Positions 22,307-30,615 of a stretch of 32,756 nt of DNA are shown here, piece after piece. This DNA comes from Hominisplanchenecus_A murintestinalis. GTDB lineage: Bacteria > Bacillota > Clostridia > Lachnospirales > Lachnospiraceae. Every line of letters begins with the position of its first letter. Within the stretch, counting starts at the first letter, position 1. The notes under the pieces were generated by a model that searched no databases, had not been told where the DNA came from, and worked only from the letters and a program-made list of their open reading frames with translations. The translations under genes and the position numbers were made by a program. The stretch covers positions 1 through 32,756 of the forward strand of contig NZ_CALPCM010000032.1 of assembly GCF_943193015.1 (NCBI RefSeq). The letters run 5' to 3'.

Positions 22307-23668
22307 GTGAGTCAGAATACGCATAGGCAGCTTATGATTCTTGGGACATGCGCACTGTGTTTTGTGCTGTTTTCTATTTATCGCAGGGGAGTGGAAAATG
22401 GATGGTCAGTGATGCAGAGGGTATATGGAACCGGAAAACTTGTGACAGATATCGGTTCAGATGAGGAAACAGAGCCGGAAACGGCGAAGGCGGTGGGACA
22501 GGCTGAAGAGAGACAGGCGGCTGGAGTTCAGGTGACTGCATATGAGGAAAATCCGGATGTGCGGGTACAGTTATGCACAGATGACTATGCAGGGAAATAC
22601 CATGAAAAGCTGACGCTCGTGTGCAGTACAGCCTACACGGTAAGCTATGGTGACGTGACAGAGGAACATAAGGCATCGGAGCCGGTGTGGTTTACACTGG
22701 ATGATCCCTGGCTGGAACATGGGACAGTGACACTGGTTCCTAAGAAGAAAAAAGGTGTATTTACATTTTCTGATTTAAAGCGGGCGCAGGGGGCGCCTTC
22801 TTACACAGGAAAAATTCTTGTAGAGAGAAAAGAGGAAGGACTTTTAGTAATGAATGAACTTCCGCTGGAAACTTATCTTTGCTCTGTAGTTCCGAGTGAG
22901 ATGCCATCCGGTTATCCAATGGAGGCGTTAAAGGCGCAGGCTGTCTGCGCCAGGACTTATGCGTTGAAACAGCTTCAGACAGGGCGGCGCACAGAGGGCG
23001 GCGCGGATTTGGACGACAGCGTATCTTATCAGGTCTATAATAACTTTAAAAGGGATGAGCGGACAGATTTGGCGGTAAAAGAGACGAAGGGAAAAGTCTT
23101 GACGCAGGACGGGGAACTGGTGGATGCGCTTTACTATTCAACTTCCTGTGGCATTGATTTATCACGGAATCTGTCTGAAGAAGCGGTGTTCTGTGCGTTT
23201 ATGTCGGGGAATGACGAGGCTTATGAAAAAGAAGAGCCGTGGTATCGGTGGAGCACATATTTTTCTCTGGAGGAGCTGACCAGGCTGGCAGGAACTGAGA
23301 GTCAGGAGGCAGGAGAAGTGAGCGGAATGCGGGTTTCCGAGAGAGAGAACAGCGGTGTGATAAAGACTTTGGAGATTATTGGTTCCGGCGGAAGTTTTGA
23401 GGTAGAAGGAGAATACGAAATCCGAAAACTGCTTCAAACGCAGAATGCCCCGGTAACCCTGCAGGATGGCAGTACGGCGCCAAACCTGGGAATGCTGCCG
23501 AGCGCATTTTTTTATTTGACAGAGGAGAAGGAGGGCGGTGTCCTGAAAGGCTATACACTGAAAGGCGGCGGATATGGCCACGGGAAAGGCATGAGCCAGA
23601 ATGGAGCAAAACATATGGCAGAGGCAGGGCGGAGCTGTGTGGATATCCTGAGATACTATTATGGATAA
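22307..23668 (+). CDS. spoIID: SpoIID/LytB-domain protein (sporulation peptidoglycan transglycosylase)
   Basis: This 453-residue protein has one N-terminal membrane anchor (about 9-25), an acidic linker, and a SpoIID domain from about 170 to 453. SpoIID degrades glycan strands during engulfment of the forespore. The catalytic Glu198 lies in VVPSEMPSGYP, followed by LKAQAVCARTYAL, YYSTSCG and GYGHGKGMSQNGA, all family signatures. The GTG at 22307 is chosen because AGGAG lies seven bases upstream and the membrane anchor then starts normally; an upstream ATG frame (22244) has no such site. The length is greater than Bacillus SpoIID. A LytB-type role in vegetative wall remodelling cannot be excluded. 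It implies a spore-forming lineage. Confidence 0.85.
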   Translation: MSQNTHRQLMILGTCALCFVLFSIYRRGVENGWSVMQRVYGTGKLVTDIGSDEETEPETAKAVGQAEERQAAGVQVTAYEENPDVRVQLCTDDYAGKYHEKLTLVCSTAYTVSYGDVTEEHKASEPVWFTLDDPWLEHGTVTLVPKKKKGVFTFSDLKRAQGAPSYTGKILVERKEEGLLVMNELPLETYLCSVVPSEMPSGYPMEALKAQAVCARTYALKQLQTGRRTEGGADLDDSVSYQVYNNFKRDERTDLAVKETKGKVLTQDGELVDALYYSTSCGIDLSRNLSEEAVFCAFMSGNDEAYEKEEPWYRWSTYFSLEELTRLAGTESQEAGEVSGMRVSERENSGVIKTLEIIGSGGSFEVEGEYEIRKLLQTQNAPVTLQDGSTAPNLGMLPSAFFYLTEEKEGGVLKGYTLKGGGYGHGKGMSQNGAKHMAEAGRSCVDILRYYYG

Positions 23669-23748
23669 TAGCGCGCGGCGGCGCGGGAAAGTGGCGTGGA
23701 ATACCGGAAAAGGAACTTAGAAAGAGAAAAGGAGTTATACAGGGCATC

Positions 23749-24576
23749 ATGAAAAAGATTCGTTTGGTGCAGATGTTTATGAGAAAAATGAAAAGGGATC
23801 GTGTAGATGCATATTCTGCACAGTCTGCTTTCTATATTATCATGGGATTTATCCCGTTTGTTATGCTGCTTCTTACGCTTCTGCAGTATACGCCTTTGAC
23901 GCCGGATGACATGATGGGGATGCTGATGAATGCGCTTCCGGACAGTCTCAAAGAGATGGTGGCTGATGTGGTAAATTCTCTGTTTACATCTTCCACAGCG
24001 CTGTTGTCAGGAACGGCGATTGCGGCAGTGTGGGCATCGGGAAAAGCCGTGCTGGCTATCACGAATGGTTTGAATTCTGTGTACGATATTGAGGAAACCA
24101 GAAATTATGTAGTGATGCGTATACGTTCCTCCTTTTATATCCTGGTAATGCTGGTTTCTCTTATCCTCACGCTGGCGCTGCTGGTGTTTGGAAATCAGAT
24201 TCATGCCGTAATCGTGGATCATTTTCCGATTTTCAGGGACGTGTCAGGGTTTATTATCAGTGTGCGCACGGTCATTACTTTGATATTGTTGACGCTGCTT
24301 TTTGCGGCTATGTATACGATGCTGCCAAATACGCGGCAGCAGTTTTCAGGACAGATACCGGGGGCAGTGGCGGCAGCCGTGTCCTGGTCATTGTTTTCCT
24401 ATGGGTTTTCCGTATATTTAAATTATGCCCACGGGATGTCGGCAGTTTATGGCAGCCTTACTACAGCGGTGATGATTATGCTGTGGCTATATTTTTGTAT
24501 GTGGCTGTTGTTTTTAGGAGCAGAGATTAATGAATATTTAAATAGCCCTGAAAGTTTCCGCTTGACAGGAAGCTGA
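23749..24576 (+). CDS. YihY/BrkB-family inner-membrane protein
   Basis: This 275-residue membrane protein has about six predicted transmembrane segments (near 28-48, 85-105, 130-150, 168-192, 205-225 and 235-260). The N-terminal AYSAQSAFYIIMGFIPF and the C-terminal YGSLTTAVMIMLWLYFCMW are characteristic of the YihY/BrkB family, once misnamed ribonuclease BN. The molecular function is unknown. It lies 80 bases after spoIID, with AGGG close to the ATG and GGAG further upstream. The probable promoter of the next transcript lies inside its 3' end. Confidence 0.9.
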   Translation: MKKIRLVQMFMRKMKRDRVDAYSAQSAFYIIMGFIPFVMLLLTLLQYTPLTPDDMMGMLMNALPDSLKEMVADVVNSLFTSSTALLSGTAIAAVWASGKAVLAITNGLNSVYDIEETRNYVVMRIRSSFYILVMLVSLILTLALLVFGNQIHAVIVDHFPIFRDVSGFIISVRTVITLILLTLLFAAMYTMLPNTRQQFSGQIPGAVAAAVSWSLFSYGFSVYLNYAHGMSAVYGSLTTAVMIMLWLYFCMWLLFLGAEINEYLNSPESFRLTGS

Positions 24577-24589
24577 AATATGTTAAAAT
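24562..24589 (+). promoter_or_regulatory. Possible promoter of the pheST T-box leader
   Basis: TTGACA (24562-24567) and TAAAAT (24584-24589) are spaced by 16 bases and overlap the end of the yihY-type gene. It would give a leader of about 450 bases. A second TGTTAAAATAGCGA at 24663-24676 repeats the -10 region and could mark an alternative start. Confidence 0.45.
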
Positions 24590-24599
24590 AACGAGGAAA

Positions 24600-24666
24600 G
24601 CGCATACCGTGCTTGCACGAGTGTGCGTTTGACGAGTATAAACATCGAGACAATCGTCGAGATGTT
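24600..24666 (+). other. Two stem-loops ahead of the T-box
   Basis: The first stem (24600-24627) pairs GCGCATACCGTGC with GCACGAGTGTGCG around TT, with a single bulged A. The second (24641-24666) pairs AACATC with GATGTT and GAC with GTC, with tandem GA/GA facing each other. The first is followed by TTTGAC and could end yihY transcription. The second is not explained by the T-box model. Confidence 0.5.
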
Positions 24667-24732
24667 AAAATAGCGAAAGATGCTAGAATGAAGTTCAAAG
24701 GCAAAGAAGATGCAAGTAGGATATCATTTTCT

Positions 24733-24948
24733 TACAGAGAGAGGGAGCCATCGGCTGGAAGCTTCTTTAAGTTCAGATGATATTCCGAATTTCCCATCGG
24801 AGCCGCATTTCTGAAAGCGGAGTAGGAAGTGACGTGTTGTGCGCGTTAAGCATAGAGAGAGCCTGTCACGTACAGGAAACAGGGTGGTACCGCGGAACTG
24901 TCAGATTTCGTCCCTATAGGGATGAAGTATGCCGGTTCTTATTTTTTT
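24733..24948 (+). promoter_or_regulatory. T-box riboswitch (tRNA-Phe specific) controlling pheS
   Basis: The leader has the conserved T-box AGGGTGGTACCGCG (24881-24894). Upstream is a Stem I with an AGAGAGAGGGAGCC start and a specifier loop reading GAATTTCCC, whose TTC (24791-24793) is a phenylalanine codon. The terminator arm runs from 24895 to 24938, pairing GAACTG with CGGTTC and TTCGTCCC with GGGATGAA, and ends in ATTTTTTT. Uncharged tRNA-Phe would stabilise the antiterminator and switch on pheS and downstream genes. Confidence 0.93.
24895..24948 (+). terminator. Regulated terminator of the T-box leader
   Basis: Stem GAACTG (24895-24900) with CGGTTC (24933-24938), continued by an inner 8-bp stem around TATA, is followed by a T run to 24948. 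It competes with the T-box antiterminator. Confidence 0.85.
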
Positions 24949-25041
24949 GCCGCAATATCGGGAATGTCCGGAAGATGGCGCAGACGTGGCTGATGGCTTT
25001 ACGTTTGAGTAAATAGAAAATAGAAAATAGAAGGAGAATCG

Positions 25042-26064
25042 ATGATGAAACAGAAGTTGCAGGAAATCAGAGAAGAGGCAGTAAAACAAATCCAAAATTC
25101 CGATGCACTGGACAAATTAAACGATGTCCGCGTCGCATTCCTTGGGAAAAAAGGAAAGCTGACAGCTGTTCTGAAAGGAATGAAGGATGTAGCTGCGGAA
25201 GAACGTCCAATGGTAGGACAGATGGTAAATGAGACCAGGGCGGCTATTGAAGGGATTCTGGAGGAGACGAAGCAGAGGCTGGAGGCGAAAGCCAGGGAAG
25301 AACAGCTAAAGAGGGAAGTAATTGATGTTACGCTTCCGGCAAAGAAAAATAATATGGGACACCGCCATCCAAACACGATTGCACTGGAAGAGGTGGAGCG
25401 TATTTTCATAGGCATGGGTTATGAAGTAGTGGAAGGACCGGAAGTAGAATACGACCTCTACAACTTTGAAAAGTTAAATATTCCGGCGAACCATCCGGCA
25501 AAGGATGAGCAGGATACTTTTTATATTAATAAAGATATTGTGCTGCGCACCCAAACTTCGCCGGTTCAGGCAAGAGTCATGGAGCAGGGTAAACTGCCTA
25601 TCCGTATGATTGCGCCGGGACGGGTGTTCCGTTCTGATGAGGTGGACGCGACACATTCCCCATCTTTCCATCAGATAGAAGGGCTTGTTATTGATAAAAA
25701 TATCACATTTGCAGATTTGAAAGGAACGTTGGAAGAGTTTGCGAAAGAACTGTTCGGACCGGAAACCAGGACAAAATTCCGTCCCCATCATTTCCCATTC
25801 ACAGAGCCGAGCGCCGAGGTAGATGTGACCTGCTTTAAATGCGGCGGAAGCGGATGCCGTTTCTGTAAAGGTTCCGGCTGGATAGAGATTCTTGGCTGCG
25901 GTATGGTACATCCTCATGTACTAGAGATGTGCGGCATTGACCCGGAAGAATATACGGGATTTGCATTCGGCGTCGGCTTGGAACGTATCGCGCTTCTGAA
26001 ATATGAAATCGATGATATGCGGCTGCTATATGAAAATGATATCAGATTTCTGAAACAATTTTGA
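25042..26064 (+). CDS. pheS: Phenylalanyl-tRNA synthetase alpha subunit
   Basis: This is the 340-residue catalytic subunit of the alpha2-beta2 class II synthetase that charges tRNA-Phe. An N-terminal coiled coil (about 1-90) contacts tRNA. The class II core carries HRHPNT, the motif 2 segment GRVFRSDEVDATHSPSFHQ and motif 3 in FGVGLERIALLKY. A cysteine-rich insert (CFKCGGSGCRFCKG) is seen near residue 270. AAGGAG lies before two adjacent ATGs (25042 and 25045); either may be used. The T-box leader controls it. Unusually, about 620 bases of tandem repeats separate it from pheT, whereas the two genes are nearly always close together. Confidence 0.96.
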   Translation: MMKQKLQEIREEAVKQIQNSDALDKLNDVRVAFLGKKGKLTAVLKGMKDVAAEERPMVGQMVNETRAAIEGILEETKQRLEAKAREEQLKREVIDVTLPAKKNNMGHRHPNTIALEEVERIFIGMGYEVVEGPEVEYDLYNFEKLNIPANHPAKDEQDTFYINKDIVLRTQTSPVQARVMEQGKLPIRMIAPGRVFRSDEVDATHSPSFHQIEGLVIDKNITFADLKGTLEEFAKELFGPETRTKFRPHHFPFTEPSAEVDVTCFKCGGSGCRFCKGSGWIEILGCGMVHPHVLEMCGIDPEEYTGFAFGVGLERIALLKYEIDDMRLLYENDIRFLKQF

Positions 26065-26080
26065 TACTGTCTAGCCGTGC

Positions 26081-26655
26081 ATTCGAATCTTTATGCAGAC
26101 CGTGCAAGTTTACTTGCTAAGGGCTGCATAAAGATTCGAATATAGGGCGCACAGCCCAAGCGAAACGAAGCGGAGCGGAGTAGAGCGAGCACGGCGAAGC
26201 AGAGAGAAGAGAGACCGTGCAAGTTTACTTGCTAAGGGCTGCATAAAGATTCGAATATAGGGCGCACAGCCCAAGCGAAACGGAGCAGAGCGGAGTAGAG
26301 CGGAGTAGAGCGAGCACGGCGAAGCAGGGGGAGGAGAGACCGTGCAAGTTTACTTGCTAAGGTCTGCATAAAGATTCGAATATAGGGCGCACAGCCCAAG
26401 CGAAACGAAGCGGAGCGAAGTAGAGCGAGCACGGCGAAGCAGGGGGAGGAGAGACCGTGCAAGTTTACTTGCTAAGGTCTGCATAAAGATTCGAATATAG
26501 GGCGCACAGCCCAAGCGAAACGAAGCGGAGCGAAGTAGAGCGAGCACGGCGAAGCAGAGGGAAGAGAGACCGTGCAAGTTTACTTGCTAAGGGTTGCATA
26601 AAGATTCGAATATAGGGCGCACAGTCCGAGCGAAACAGAGGGACGAGGCGCATGA
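26081..26655. repeat. 115-bp tandem-repeat array between pheS and pheT
   Basis: Four full units and one partial unit begin CGTGCAAGTTTACTTGCTAA at 26101, 26216, 26341, 26456 and 26571. Unit lengths are 115, 125, 115 and 115; unit 2 is longer by a duplicated GCGGAGTAGA. The last copy is cut at about 26655. Each unit has a small hairpin (GCAAGT/ACTTGC), a conserved TGCATAAAGATTCGAAT, and a purine-rich tail (GCGGAG, GAGCGAGC, GAGAGACC). A unique arm at 26081-26098 is the exact complement of CTGCATAAAGATTCGAAT. The 115-base period is not a multiple of three, so the array is not a coding repeat. Copies differ at only a few positions, which suggests recent expansion. Confidence 0.95.
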
Positions 26656-26687
26656 ATAGAAAAATAAATAAAGGAGATTAGACGGAT

Positions 26688-29105
26688 ATGAATACATCAT
26701 TATCTTGGATTAAGGCTTACGTACCGGATTTGGACGTGACCGCACAGGAATATACAGATGCTATGACATTGTCAGGCACGAAGGTAGAGGGCTATGAGAA
26801 GATGGACGCAGATTTGGAAAAAATCGTGATTGGCCAGATTCTTTCGATTGAGCGGCATCCTGACGCGGACAAACTGATCATCTGCCAGGTAAATGTGGGA
26901 ACAGAGACGGTGCAAATCGTGACGGGAGCGCCTAATGTGAAAGAGGGCGACAAGGTTCCGGTGGTGTTGGACGGCGGACGTGTGGCCGGCGGCCATGACG
27001 GAAAGATGACGCCTGGCGGTATCCGGATTAAAAAGGGAAAACTTAGAGGCATCGAGTCCTGCGGTATGATGTGCTCGATTGAAGAGCTTGGCTCTACCCG
27101 TGAGATGTACCCGGAGGCGCCGGAATATGGAATTTACATTTTCCCGAAGGATGCTGTGATAGGCGAGAGCGCTATAAAAGCGCTGGGGCTGGACGATGTG
27201 ATTTTTGAGTATGAGGTAACTTCGAATCGTGTGGACTGCTATAGTGTGCTGGGAATCGCCAGGGAAGCTGCCGCTACTTTCGGAAAGAAATTTGTTCCGC
27301 CGGTAGTTCAGGCAACAGGAAATAGCGAGGATGCTCATGATTATGTAAAGGTTACAGTGAAAGATACAGACCTCTGCCCACGTTATACTGCCAGGGTGGT
27401 AAAGAATATCAAAATCGCTCCGTCGCCGAAGTGGATGCAGAGGAGGCTGGCGTCTAACGGCATCCGGCCGATTAATAATATCGTGGATATTACAAACTAC
27501 GTGATGGAAGAGTATGGACAGCCGATGCATGCCTATGACTATGATACGATTGCAGGACATGAAATCGTGGTGCGCCGTGCGGAAAAAGGAGAGAAATTTG
27601 TTACGCTGGACGGACAGGAGCGGACAATGGATGATTCTGTCCTGATGATTTGCGACGGGGAGAAGGCAGTGGGCATCGCCGGAATCATGGGAGGAGAAAA
27701 TTCTATGATTACGGATGATGTAAAGACGATGATGTTTGAGGCTGCATGTTTTGACGGGACGAATATCCGCCTTTCCAGCAAGAAGGTAGGGCTGCGCACG
27801 GACGCTTCTGGAAAGTTTGAGAAAGGGCTGGACCCGAACAATGCGGAGGCGGCCATTAACAGAGCCTGCCAGTTGATTGAAGAGCTGGGGGCCGGAGAGG
27901 TAGTCGGCGGCATCGTGGATGTATATACCACAAAAAAAGAGCCGGTGCGTGTACCATTTGAGCCAGAGAAAATCAATGCGCTGCTGGGAACAGAGCTTTC
28001 AAAAGAGCAGATGCTGAAATATTTTGAGGCTGTAGAGCTGGCGTATGATGCAGGAACAAATGAGATTGTGGCTCCGACGTTCCGTCATGATATTTTCCGT
28101 ACGGCGGATTTGGCAGAGGAAGTGGCGCGCTTCTATGGATATGACAATATTCCGACCACTCTTCCGAGAGGAGAAGCGACGACAGGAAAGCTTCCGTTCA
28201 AACTGCGCATCGAAGAAGTGGCAAGGGACATTGCAGAATACTGCGGCTTTTCACAGGGTATGACTTATTCTTTTGAGAGTCCGAAGGTATTTGACAAGCT
28301 GTTGTTGGCGGCGGATTCTCCGTACCGGAATGCGATTAAGATTTCTAATCCTTTGGGAGAGGATTTCAGCATCATGCGTACGGTTCCGCTGAACGGAATG
28401 CTGACTTCCCTGGCATTTAACTATAACCACAGGAACAAAAATGTACGTTTGTACGAGCTGGGGAACGTATATTTGCCGAAGCAGCTCCCGCTGACGGAGC
28501 TTCCGGAGGAGCGGATGCAGTTTACTCTGGGAATGTATGGCGAAGGCGACTTCTTTGTGATGAAAGGCGTTGTAGAGGAATTCTTTGAGAAAGCAGGACT
28601 TCATAAGACGGCATCTTATGACCCGCAGGCGGGCAAGCCGTTCCTGCACCCGGGACGTCAGGCAAATATCATCTATGACGGGGAAGTGCTGGGATATCTG
28701 GGTGAAATCCATCCTGCCGTAGCAGACAAGTATGGCATCGGTGAGAAAGCGTATGTGGCAGTTTTAGATATTCCCAGAGTAGTGGAATATGCTTCTTTCG
28801 ACCGTAAATTTGAAGGAATTGCAAAATTCCCGGCAGTGACAAGGGATATTAGCATGATGGTATCGAAGGATATCCTGGCGGGACAGATTGAAGCTATGAT
28901 TCTCCAGAGGGGCGGAAAGCATCTGGAAAGCCTGAATTTATTCGATATTTATGAGGGTGAGCAGGTGAAGAAGGGATATAAGTCTATGGCGTACTCTCTG
29001 GTATTCCGTGCAAAAGATAAGACAATGACGGAGGATGAGATTACTTCTGCTATGAAGAAGGTTTACAATGGTCTGGAATCTATGGGAATCGAGTTGAGGC
29101 AGTAA
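26688..29105 (+). CDS. pheT: Phenylalanyl-tRNA synthetase beta subunit
   Basis: This is the 805-residue beta subunit of the usual bacterial length. The N-terminal EMAP-II-like tRNA-binding domain (about 39-150) shows HPDADKLIICQVNVG. The B3/B4 editing domain, the B5 domain, a catalytic-like core and the C-terminal anticodon-binding FDX-ACB domain (about 710-805, FPAVTRDISMMV) follow. AAGGAG lies 13 bases from the ATG, a slightly long spacing. It follows the repeat array and overlaps the next gene by one base. Transcription probably begins at the T-box promoter and crosses the array, as no separate promoter is seen. Confidence 0.97.
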   Translation: MNTSLSWIKAYVPDLDVTAQEYTDAMTLSGTKVEGYEKMDADLEKIVIGQILSIERHPDADKLIICQVNVGTETVQIVTGAPNVKEGDKVPVVLDGGRVAGGHDGKMTPGGIRIKKGKLRGIESCGMMCSIEELGSTREMYPEAPEYGIYIFPKDAVIGESAIKALGLDDVIFEYEVTSNRVDCYSVLGIAREAAATFGKKFVPPVVQATGNSEDAHDYVKVTVKDTDLCPRYTARVVKNIKIAPSPKWMQRRLASNGIRPINNIVDITNYVMEEYGQPMHAYDYDTIAGHEIVVRRAEKGEKFVTLDGQERTMDDSVLMICDGEKAVGIAGIMGGENSMITDDVKTMMFEAACFDGTNIRLSSKKVGLRTDASGKFEKGLDPNNAEAAINRACQLIEELGAGEVVGGIVDVYTTKKEPVRVPFEPEKINALLGTELSKEQMLKYFEAVELAYDAGTNEIVAPTFRHDIFRTADLAEEVARFYGYDNIPTTLPRGEATTGKLPFKLRIEEVARDIAEYCGFSQGMTYSFESPKVFDKLLLAADSPYRNAIKISNPLGEDFSIMRTVPLNGMLTSLAFNYNHRNKNVRLYELGNVYLPKQLPLTELPEERMQFTLGMYGEGDFFVMKGVVEEFFEKAGLHKTASYDPQAGKPFLHPGRQANIIYDGEVLGYLGEIHPAVADKYGIGEKAYVAVLDIPRVVEYASFDRKFEGIAKFPAVTRDISMMVSKDILAGQIEAMILQRGGKHLESLNLFDIYEGEQVKKGYKSMAYSLVFRAKDKTMTEDEITSAMKKVYNGLESMGIELRQ

Positions 29106-29740
29106 TGGTTATTTATGTCATGCGGCACGGGCAGACGGACTGGAACGTGGCAAAGCGGCTCCAGGGGCGCTCAGATACGGTTTTAAATGAAAATGGAAGA
29201 GAACTGGCAAGGAAAACGGGGGAAGCGCTTTTGGCGGTTCCCTTTGCCGCAGTTTTTTCCAGCCCTTTAAAAAGGGCGAAGGAAACGGCGGAGCTGGCGC
29301 TTGGCGGCAGGAAGATTCCGATTTTTGAGGATGCACGGCTGATTGAAATCAGTTTTGGGGCTTATGAAGGGCTTTGCAGCGCAAAGGATCATTATGAGAT
29401 ACCGGATAGGGAGTTTTCTTATTTCTTTACGGCACCGAATAAGTATCGGGTGCCGGAAGGCGGGGAGAGCTTTGAGGAGCTTCACAGGCGCACGGCGGAT
29501 TTTCTGAGGGATATCACGGCGCGTCAGGAGCTGGAAGATAAGACCGTGTTGGTATCGACTCACGGCGCGGCGGGCAGGGCGCTTTTGAATGCCTTGCGGA
29601 TTTTTGAACAGAAAGATTTCTGGAACGGAGGCGTATCGCCAAACTGCAGCATCTCTATTTTGGAGAGCGTACAGGGGAATGTGCGTCTGATAGAAGAAAA
29701 TAAAATTTTTTATTCCCGCGGGCCAATAGCGGGTGTTTAA
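29105..29740 (+). CDS. Histidine phosphatase family protein (phosphoglycerate mutase-like)
   Basis: This 211-residue member of the histidine phosphatase superfamily carries the phospho-acceptor motif MRHGQTDWN (6-14), an acid residue in SFGAYEG, and the second histidine in VSTHGAAGR. CobC-type, broad-specificity and cofactor-dependent mutases share this fold. The short length and lack of mutase-specific loops favour a phosphatase. The substrate is unknown. The ATG overlaps the pheT stop by one base, so it is translationally coupled to the synthetase operon and falls under T-box control. Its stop shares a TTAA with the convergent gene. Confidence 0.9.
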   Translation: MVIYVMRHGQTDWNVAKRLQGRSDTVLNENGRELARKTGEALLAVPFAAVFSSPLKRAKETAELALGGRKIPIFEDARLIEISFGAYEGLCSAKDHYEIPDREFSYFFTAPNKYRVPEGGESFEELHRRTADFLRDITARQELEDKTVLVSTHGAAGRALLNALRIFEQKDFWNGGVSPNCSISILESVQGNVRLIEENKIFYSRGPIAGV

Positions 29741-30270
29741 GAGAAGAGCAGGAAAGCTTCAAACAGAGGAAGCATTGGCGGAGTGTATGTGAAATAGAAA
29801 AATATCCCGGTAAGAAAGAGCAGGAAAAAGATGCAGAAAATATTTGTGCAGAGATTTCCTGCTTTTTTCTTTAGAGTCAGATACCAGGTCAGGCTGTAAC
29901 ACAGGATTACCCCAAGAAAAAACGTGAGGATATCCATCCAGAGATAGTGTTCTCCAATAATGCCAGTGTACGTATAATAAAATGCGACGATGAAAAGCAG
30001 TCCTACAGTACATCCGATGGTGCGCGCGGTAATAAAGGCGGGAAAGAGCCGGCCTATATAGAAATATTCAAAGATAGTGAAAATTAGTACAGGGAAAAAC
30101 AACAGCTTTAAATGCTCCCAGGTGGATTCGTTGACCGGGGAGATAAGTCCTGCAAGATAATTGTATTCTGTCCATTCATAGAGAAAATGCATCAATACCC
30201 CGGCAATCAAAGAAAGGATAGCGAAAGCAATCTGTGCGTAGGAAAACTGTTTCTGGAAATATTTCATCAT
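29737..30270 (-). CDS. Small polytopic membrane protein, DUF6512-like
   Basis: This 177-residue protein has about five hydrophobic segments and the conserved-looking ISPVNESTWEHLKLLFFPVL stretch near residue 45, which I associate with the DUF6512 family of Firmicutes; the assignment is from memory. Function unknown. The ATG at 30270 has GGAGG eight bases upstream; a GTG at 30279 would overlap that site. A 12-bp perfect inverted repeat spans the ribosome site and the first codons. It is convergent with the histidine phosphatase gene. Confidence 0.72.
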   Translation of the reverse strand: MMKYFQKQFSYAQIAFAILSLIAGVLMHFLYEWTEYNYLAGLISPVNESTWEHLKLLFFPVLIFTIFEYFYIGRLFPAFITARTIGCTVGLLFIVAFYYTYTGIIGEHYLWMDILTFFLGVILCYSLTWYLTLKKKAGNLCTNIFCIFFLLFLTGIFFYFTYTPPMLPLFEAFLLFS

Positions 30271-30292
30271 TTTTTTCACCTCCAGAAACAGT
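30246..30292 (-). promoter_or_regulatory. Inverted repeat over the ribosome site of the DUF6512-like gene
   Basis: ACTGTTTCTGGA (30246-30257) and its exact complement (30281-30292) are 23 bases apart. In the minus-strand mRNA the 5' arm includes the first bases of the GGAGG site and the 3' arm lies in codons 5-9. The hairpin could limit translation. Confidence 0.5.
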
Positions 30293-30314
30293 ATATGGAG
30301 GAAGCGGGGAAATT

Positions 30315-30615
30315 ATGAAAAAGAGTACTGTTTAAAAGTAAAGATGAATTTGTCTTGAAATGTCTGCTTATTTGGCGTTATTACAGAGATAGCACAAGAA
30401 GAAATTTAGCAGCAGCAAAAGCCTATACCATTTATCGTTCCACTAAGAAAGATGGAGGATTTATAAGGCTGAAAATAGTAAAAGGCGCGAAAAAAACAGC
30501 CTTTCTTGATAATAAGGTAAAGAAGGGAAAGACATATTATTACAAAGTTGTCGTAAAAACCAAGAAAGGCTATAGTGCGACGAAAGCAGCTAAAGGAGTA
30601 AAGGTCAAGAGGTAA
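30315..30615 (+). pseudogene. Remnant of a secreted Fn3-like surface protein
   Basis: A start with a ribosome site (GGAGGAAG, then ATG 30315) reads MKKSTV and stops at once. In another frame, 30355-30615 encodes the tail of a Lachnospiraceae Fn3-like repeat protein (AYTIYRSTKKDGGF, KKGKTYYYKVVVKTKKGY, ending GVKVKR). The N-terminal signal start and the C-terminal repeat therefore remain, but the middle is gone and the frame is broken. The tail overlaps the queA stop region by 11 bases on the opposite strand. The short TTG-started frame could in theory be expressed, but it has no export signal. Confidence 0.7.

Noticed and set aside
24777..25016. A 79-codon plus-strand frame in the pheS leader
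   Set aside because: It runs through the T-box specifier, T-box and terminator sequences.
26232..26653. Short minus-strand reading frames of 60-76 codons across the repeat array
   Set aside because: They repeat the same peptide in shifting frames because the period is 115 bases. They have no ribosome sites and merely reflect stop-poor purine-rich repeats.
26101..26655. Possible CRISPR array
   Set aside because: Units are about 115 bases, repeated head to tail without unique spacers, and there are no cas genes.
26772..27560. A 262-codon minus-strand frame opposite pheT
   Set aside because: It is an antisense shadow of the tRNA-binding and B3/B4 region of pheT.
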